Assembly: GCA_963786805.1 (NCBI GenBank)
Contig: CAWBAK010000005.1
Span: 124,001-188,000 of the forward strand
Origin: CALGFI01 sp963786805
Lineage (GTDB): Bacteria; Actinomycetota; UBA4738; HRBIN12
Direction of reading: 5' to 3'
Length of the DNA: 64,000 nt
Each line of letters starts with the position of its first letter. Within the stretch, counting starts at the first letter, position 1. The position numbers and the translations under genes are program-made. Shown here piece after piece: positions 59,595 to 64,000 of this stretch. Below the pieces are notes generated by a model. It was not told where the DNA came from, made no database searches, and saw nothing but the letters and a program-made list of their open reading frames with translations.

Positions 59595-59954
59595 CTACTG
59601 CTTGGCCAGGAATTCCTGGATGTAGCGGTCGTCCTCGAGCTTGAAGTGGAAGTCGATCAGGTCGTCGATGGTGAAGGCCGGGCCGCTCGGGAGCGGTCCA
59701 CGGATGTCCTCGGGGGCCTCGTCGAACAGCTCCCGCGTCTCGGTGAGCGTCCCACGACCGGCCACGTCCACCCCGGCGGAGACCAGCAGGGCGACGATCT
59801 TGCGGTCCGCCCGCTTCTCCACCGCGTCCATGCAGGTGGGGCAGGTGAACCGGTAGGTGCCCTCACGGCCGCCCCGCGTGACCTGGAGGAGGATGGACTC
59901 GGGGCCCATGTCGACCTCTCCGCAGCGGGGGCAGGTGGTCCGGATGGTGGTCAT
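59595..59954 (-). CDS. Zinc-ribbon protein of unknown function
   Basis: 119 residues. Four cysteines in CPRCGE (about 8-13) and CPTC (about 37-40) form a zinc ribbon; the remainder is acidic and helical (FTIDDLIDFHFKLEDDRYIQ). It looks like a small adaptor or nucleic-acid-binding protein. ATG 59954 is preferred over longer starts because of the -10 at 59962-59967. Confidence 0.75.
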   Translation of the reverse strand: MTTIRTTCPRCGEVDMGPESILLQVTRGGREGTYRFTCPTCMDAVEKRADRKIVALLVSAGVDVAGRGTLTETRELFDEAPEDIRGPLPSGPAFTIDDLIDFHFKLEDDRYIQEFLAKQ

Positions 59955-59961
59955 AACAACC

Positions 59962-59967
59962 ACGGTA
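59962..59967 (-). promoter_or_regulatory. -10 element, leaderless zinc-ribbon gene promoter
   Basis: TACCGT on the minus strand ends 7 nt before the ATG at 59954; leader about 1 nt. Confidence 0.5.
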
Positions 59968-60018
59968 TCGACCGTGCCCGAGGCACCCTTGAGCCTGCGG
60001 GAGAAGGACCGGACTACT

Positions 60019-60993
60019 CTATCCGTACCGTTTCCGTGTCCTGCGGGCGAGGTCGCGGACACGGTCTTTCAGATCTTCTGGCACCATCACCGTGGCATCC
60101 GCGCCCAGACGCAGCAGGAGCCGCTCGAGCCACTCCGTCCGCCCGGCCGGCATCACGACCTCGAGACCCCCGCCTTCGAGCTCGGTCTCGGCGGATGTCT
60201 CGTAGTACTCGGCGACCCACCGCGCTTCGGGTGACAGCCGCAGCGTGACCTCGAGGTCGTCCTCGCCGGGCGAGTAGAGGGGCCGCCCCGCACCCTCTAG
60301 GCCCCGTGGCTCGAACGAGAGCCCGGTCGGCTCGACGGATCGGATCCGATCGGCCCGGAACAGCCGCTCGGCCTCGGAGCGGTGATCCCAGGCTGCCACG
60401 TACCAGTTGCCGAGGGCGACGAAGACCTCCTCGGGGTCGATCTCGCGGGTGGTGGTCTCGGCCGTGGAGGCGGCGTGGTACTCGATCCGAAGGCGCTCGT
60501 GGGTCGCCGCGGCCCGGCGCAGCTCGTCGAGCCACTCCACCGGGCTTCCCGGCCCGGCGGCCTCGACCCGCCCGGGCAGGGCGCCGAGCGCTTCGGGCCC
60601 CAGCCCTTCCCCGAGCTTCTCGAGCGCCGAGGCCATGGCGGGGGCCTCCTGGAGCCCGGGGGTCCCGGCGAGCGCCGTCCCGCGCAGGTAGAGCGCCAGC
60701 GCCTCGGCACGCGTGAGCCTCAGCGGACGTCCGAAGTAGTCGGCCATACCGATCCACACGCGCCCGTCCTGGATGTCGACGTCGATCAGGTCGCCGGGGC
60801 CGTACGGGGGAAGCCCCGAGACGAAGAGCAGGTTCAGGTCGTCGAGGAGCTCGCGTTCGGTCAGGCCGAACAGCTCGACCGCCTCCTCGACGGGCGTGCC
60901 CGGGTGCCGGACGAGGTAGGGCACGACGACCAGCAGCCGTCGCAGGCGTTCGGACGCCTTCGCCGGGGCCTTGCGGGCCTCAGCGCGCGGCAA
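60019..60993 (-). CDS. pafC: WYL-domain transcriptional regulator PafC
   Basis: 324 residues. An N-terminal winged HTH (LRRLLVVVPYLVRHPGTPVE, ELFGLTERELLDDLNLLFVS) precedes a WYL domain (IDPEEVFVALGNWYVAAWDH, FRADRIRSVE). PafB and PafC form the DNA-damage-responsive activator of mycobacteria, and the pair sits beside pafA there too. The start is TTG 60993: CTGGAGG lies 8 nt upstream, and no better start precedes the HTH. It overlaps pafB by 14 nt. Confidence 0.88.
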   Translation of the reverse strand: MPRAEARKAPAKASERLRRLLVVVPYLVRHPGTPVEEAVELFGLTERELLDDLNLLFVSGLPPYGPGDLIDVDIQDGRVWIGMADYFGRPLRLTRAEALALYLRGTALAGTPGLQEAPAMASALEKLGEGLGPEALGALPGRVEAAGPGSPVEWLDELRRAAATHERLRIEYHAASTAETTTREIDPEEVFVALGNWYVAAWDHRSEAERLFRADRIRSVEPTGLSFEPRGLEGAGRPLYSPGEDDLEVTLRLSPEARWVAEYYETSAETELEGGGLEVVMPAGRTEWLERLLLRLGADATVMVPEDLKDRVRDLARRTRKRYG

Positions 60994-61933
60994 GCGTCGC
61001 CTCCAGACGCCCGATGACCTCGTCGCGGAGCTCCGGAGGCTCGATGACCTCGGCGTCCGGGCCGAACGAGAGCACCCAGCCCGCGAGGCTCTCCCCCGGC
61101 AACCACGGCACGCGTGTCTCGGTCCATCCGTCGTCGCGGACGCGGACGGTCTCGGCGCCTGCGACGCCTTTGGTCGCCAGCCAGGCGACATCGGGGGCGA
61201 AGGCCACGAGCGCGGTCGTTCGCGGTTCGCCGGGTCCCCACGGACCCGCCTGCAGGCTGTCCGTGGCCCGGAACCCCGGTGGCGGCTCGCTCCCCTCCCC
61301 CAGGTCCTCGATGTCGGAGGAAAGGCGCGAGAGCCGGAAGGAACGGACCTCGCCGCGGTCCCGATCCAGGCCGACCAGGTACCAGTGGCCTCCGCGCACC
61401 GCGAGCCCGTACGCATCGACCACGCGCTCGGAGGTCTCGCCCTTCGCCGTTCGGTACGAGAACCGGATCCGTCGCAGCCCGGCGACGGCCTCGCCCAGCG
61501 ACGGGAGGCGAGGGTCGCGCGCGCCGACGATCTCGGCGATCCCCTCGCCGGCGAGCGACGACAGGATCCCGCCCTCCGCACCGGACAGGAGCTTGCGGAC
61601 CGCATCCTCGGCCGACGTGTCGCCGCCCGAGCGCGCCGCCACGAACAGCGCCGAGATCTCCTCGGGGGTGAACCGGACCTCCGGCAGGTAATAGCGGTCT
61701 TTCGCGATCGAGTAGCCCTGCTCCGCCTCCCACACGTCGGTCGCGACCACCTCGATCGGCACACCGATGTCGCGCAGGATGTCCTTGTCGCGCTCGAACA
61801 TCCGCTTGGCGGAGTTCACGTCGCCGTGTTCATACGCTTCGCCGAGCTTCTCGCGGATCTGGTCGAACGTGAGTGGCATGCGCGCCTCGAGGAGCAGCGC
61901 GACGAGATTGACCAGGCGTTCGAGCGGCTGCAT
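60980..61933 (-). CDS. pafB: WYL-domain transcriptional regulator PafB
   Basis: 317 residues. The winged HTH (MQPLERLVNLVALLLEARMP, FDQIREKLGEAYEHGDVNSA, FERDKDILRDIGVPIEVV) is followed by the WYL domain (VDAYGLAVRGGHWYLVGLDR, RSFRLSRLSSDIEDLG) and a WCX-like C-terminus. It pairs with PafC to control recA-independent damage genes in mycobacteria. ATG 61933 is fixed by a TATGAT -10 shared with the divergent gene. Confidence 0.92.
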   Translation of the reverse strand: MQPLERLVNLVALLLEARMPLTFDQIREKLGEAYEHGDVNSAKRMFERDKDILRDIGVPIEVVATDVWEAEQGYSIAKDRYYLPEVRFTPEEISALFVAARSGGDTSAEDAVRKLLSGAEGGILSSLAGEGIAEIVGARDPRLPSLGEAVAGLRRIRFSYRTAKGETSERVVDAYGLAVRGGHWYLVGLDRDRGEVRSFRLSRLSSDIEDLGEGSEPPPGFRATDSLQAGPWGPGEPRTTALVAFAPDVAWLATKGVAGAETVRVRDDGWTETRVPWLPGESLAGWVLSFGPDAEVIEPPELRDEVIGRLEATLAAR

Positions 61934-61942
61934 GGCCGCGGC

Positions 61943-61950
61943 ATCATACT
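61943..61950. promoter_or_regulatory. Back-to-back overlapping -10 elements for pafB and DUF3866
   Basis: The 8-bp core ATCATACT is read as TATGAT (61948-61943) toward pafB and as CATACT (61945-61950) toward DUF3866. Each ends 6-9 nt before its start codon, in a gap of only 23 bp, so the two promoters cannot be fully occupied at once. Confidence 0.6.
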
Positions 61951-61956
61951 TCCGGC

Positions 61957-63232
61957 ATGTCCGAGGCCCGAGGTGGCGTTCGCCTGCGTCGTGGCAGGGT
62001 CCTCGGCATCCTGGCCGAGCGTCCGGGCGCGCTCGAGCTCGAGGTCGAGGTGGAGGGCGAGCGTGCTCCGGCCCTCGCGTATCCGGAGCTCGTCGGTCCC
62101 GTCGGCGCAGGGCGACGTGGTGGTCCTGAACACCACGGCGGTCGCACTCGGTCTCGGTACCGGTGGCTTCCATCTGGTCGTCGCGGTCGAGGGCGGCCCG
62201 CCGACGGAGCTCGCGCACGACGGACGAGTCGTGAAGGCGCGCTACATGCCTTCCCAGGTCGCCGTCCGCACCGTCGAGGAGACCCATCGCGATGTGCTCG
62301 AGGCTTCCCCGGGGCTCGCCGGGACGCCCGTGGTCTGTTCGCCCCTGCACTCGATGATCGCGCCGGCCGCCGCGGGCGCGAAGGCCGCGGGCGCCGATCG
62401 GATCGTCTACGTGATGACCGACGGCGCTTCGCTCCCCGGCGGGTTCTCCCGGCTGATCCCCCGGCTCCGGGACGAGGGGCTCCTGGCCGGGTGGATCACG
62501 TGCGGACAGGCGTTCGGAGGCGAGCTCGAGGCGGTCACGATCTGGAGCGCGCTCGTGGCCGCCGTCGAGGTGCTGAGCGCCGACGTGGTCCTCGTCGCCG
62601 ACGGACCGGGCAACCTCGGAACGGACACCACCTGGGGGGTGAGCGCCCTCACGAGCGGTCATGCGCTGAACGCCGCGGCTGCCGTAGGCGGCCGCCCGGT
62701 GGCTCCACTCCGGCTCTCGTTCACCGAGGAACGCGAGCGCCATCGCGGCGTCTCACACCACACGATCACGATCCTCGAGCGGATCTGCGCCCCGGGGATG
62801 AACGTGGCCGTCCCGGTCTTGGAGGCCGACGAGCGCGACGTGGTATGGAATGCCCTTCGAGCCAGAGGGCTGGAGGACCGACATCAGCTCGTGGAGACCG
62901 ACGGCCGGCCGGCGCTCACCGAGCTCGTGCGTCGTGGTGTCGAGGTCGAGTCCATGGGACGGACCCCGCGGGACGATCCGGCGTTCTTCCTCGCAGCGGG
63001 TGCGGGTGGCGTGCTCGCGGCGCGGATGGCCGCCGGATCTGCGTCGGTGGCGGGAGCGCGCCTAGCGCGCCCGAAGACCGCTCAGCGCGCCGGCGCGTCG
63101 ACGAACTGGACGATGGACTTCGCGAACGCGGCCTGTCGCTCCGCGACCACCGATCGGTCCTCGCACGCACCCTTGCAGACCATCACGCCGCTCATGAGGA
63201 TCGCATGGTGGGTCGCACCGCCGACGCGGTAG
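61957..63232 (+). CDS. DUF3866 family protein, one-base frameshift near 62099
   Basis: The frame from ATG 61957 (MSEARGGVRLRRGRVLGILA) shifts by one base near 62098-62101. There GGTCCCGTC would need to be GGTCCGTC to reach QGDVVVLNTTAVALGLGTGG, the conserved core. GGFHLVVAVEGGPP, VVCSPLHSMIAPAAAGAKAA and LVADGPGNLGTDTTWGVSAL then continue the DUF3866 pattern. Corrected length is about 424 residues, but the last 56 overlap the opposite-strand gene and look non-homologous; a TAG in the neighbouring frame at 63063-63065 could be the true end. Function is unknown; the family is commonly near pafA/pafB in actinobacteria. Confidence 0.75.
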
Positions 63233-63765
63233 CGCAGGAGGAACGCGAGGACCGATCCATCTCCCTGCAGGCTCACGGCGATCTGCACCGTGTCGAGCTC
63301 CCCGCTGCCCGGCGGGACGGGCGAGTCCTCCACCTTGACGATCGACGGAACGTTCACGGGGAACCCGCGCGTGGGCTCGATCGCGGCGAGGCCCGCCGGA
63401 AGGAGCGATGTCTTCACCATCACGACATCGCCCTCGACCCCAAGAGGCGCGATCTGCTCGAGCACGGCGGTCCCGCTGCTCGTGTTCCACGGCACGAACA
63501 CGCCGATCGTGACGACGCCGTCACCCGCCTTGCGGACCGTCGTCATCGTCGCGCCGGACACGACGTTGGCGTCCTGCAACGGCCCGCCGAAACGGGTCGG
63601 GTCGGGAACGAAGATCGTGGCCGCGATCATAAGGGCGAGCACGACCGCGACCAGCGCGATCACGCGCCCCGCGGGACGCAGGTCGACCGTGCCGGCGGCG
63701 GCGGCCGCCTCCTCCCGGTCCATGCGAGTGACTCGCCTGGACTGCGTCGTGGTCATGGGTGCCAT
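63082..63765 (-). CDS. Membrane-anchored protein of unknown function
   Basis: 227 residues from ATG 63765; starts at 63780 and 63756 are also possible. A basic N-terminus (SRRVTRMDREEAAAAAG), one helix (VIALVAVVLALMIAATIFV, about 37-55) and an extracytoplasmic domain with GDGVVTIGVFVPWNTSSGTA and YRVGGATHHAILMSGVMVCK are visible. Two cysteines near the C-terminus (VCKGACED) may form a disulphide. I do not recognise the family. Its 3' end overlaps the tail of the DUF3866 frame. Confidence 0.7.
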   Translation of the reverse strand: MAPMTTTQSRRVTRMDREEAAAAAGTVDLRPAGRVIALVAVVLALMIAATIFVPDPTRFGGPLQDANVVSGATMTTVRKAGDGVVTIGVFVPWNTSSGTAVLEQIAPLGVEGDVVMVKTSLLPAGLAAIEPTRGFPVNVPSIVKVEDSPVPPGSGELDTVQIAVSLQGDGSVLAFLLRYRVGGATHHAILMSGVMVCKGACEDRSVVAERQAAFAKSIVQFVDAPAR

Positions 63766-63830
63766 CGTCGGGGAGCGCATCCCGCGTCGCAATCCCCCGT
63801 CGGGCCGCCGGGAGGGCCTTCCGGCCTAGG

Positions 63831-64000
63831 TCACATGTGCGCGATGAGCTGCTCGACGCGCTCATCGACGCTCCGGAACGGGTCCTTGCAGAGCACCGTC
63901 CGCTGTGCCTGGTCGTTCAGCTTCAGGTGGACCCAGTCGACCGTGTAGTCGCGGCGTTTCTGCTTGGCGTGCTTGATGAAGTCGCCTCGGAGCTTGGCCC
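63831..64000 (-). CDS. pafA: Pup--protein ligase PafA, C-terminal end only
   Basis: The last 55 residues are inside the window: KQKRRDYTVDWVHLKLNDQA, QRTVLCKDPFRSVDERVEQL and a final IAHM. This is close to the known C-terminus of PafA, the glutamine-synthetase-like ligase that attaches Pup to lysines. With pafB/pafC next to it, the block matches M. tuberculosis Rv2095c-Rv2097c. Pup and proteasome subunits would be outside the window. Confidence 0.88.
   Translation of the reverse strand, partial: AKLRGDFIKHAKQKRRDYTVDWVHLKLNDQAQRTVLCKDPFRSVDERVEQLIAHM

Overview
This 64 kb window is dense, very GC-rich bacterial chromosome with GTG and TTG starts in many genes and long runs of genes whose stop and start codons overlap. 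Gene content and order point to Actinomycetota. Markers are SteA/SteB-like cell-division genes, a GarA-type FHA protein followed by an FtsR-type MerR regulator and glycine-cleavage genes, DUF4193, a fused Lnt-Ppm1 polypeptide, and the cluster pafA / pafB-pafC / tatA-tatC / helY. Several blocks match the order I know from Mycobacterium tuberculosis, but nothing points to a mycolic-acid organism. I suspect an environmental lineage away from the well-studied orders and cannot place it further without a phylogeny. No CRISPR array, prophage or insertion sequence was seen.

Layout: 1-187 is the start of a rhomboid protease (minus strand). 376-5704 is a plus-strand run: tlyA, nadK, steA, steB/mctB-like, a family 2 glycosyltransferase and an MraY/WecA-like transferase; recN, usual after nadK, is absent. 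5828-13897 holds pyrG, a Nudix hydrolase, ald, xerD (with a repeat-encoded tail), a DksA/TraR zinc-finger protein, deoB, deoA and an M50 protease. 13955-21977 is trpS-scpA-scpB-rluB followed by aroH-tyrA-aroA-cmk-der, then tRNA-Pro(GGG) at 21990. 22086-30865 is pgsA, gcvH, garA-like, ftsR-like, a D,D-carboxypeptidase, hpt, a DUF151 nuclease, a second MerR gene, a small PD-(D/E)XK-like protein and gcvPA-gcvPB.

30934-36529 is a surface-biology island: a sigma28/WhiG-like promoter runs into a cyclic-di-GMP-I (GEMM) riboswitch ahead of a secreted CAP-domain protein. Next to it, converging from the other strand, is a very large DUF11-repeat surface protein with a C-terminal IAFTG sorting signal. 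36823-44533 carries the Lnt-Ppm1 fusion, DUF4193, an amidohydrolase, a solitary reverse-transcriptase-like gene, an Lrp/AsnC regulator and a divergent FtsH. 44580-53717 carries cysS, an XRE-MEDS sensor regulator divergent from a LysR regulator, two homologous membrane proteins flanking an epimerase, a di-iron ferritin-like protein, an M24 peptidase and a lipid kinase. 53762-64000 is helY, an alpha/beta hydrolase, tatC/tatA, a zinc-ribbon protein, pafC/pafB, DUF3866 and the end of pafA, the Pup ligase.

Two window-wide signals stand out. First, a TANNNT -10 hexamer sits about 7-13 nt before the start codon of many operon-leading genes, implying leaderless mRNAs; using it resolves several start sites. 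Second, three genes are broken or locally shifted by one extra C in a CCC run, and one of these is restored by a missing G in a G run. That looks more like consensus-sequence error than decay and should be settled before any of them is called a pseudogene.
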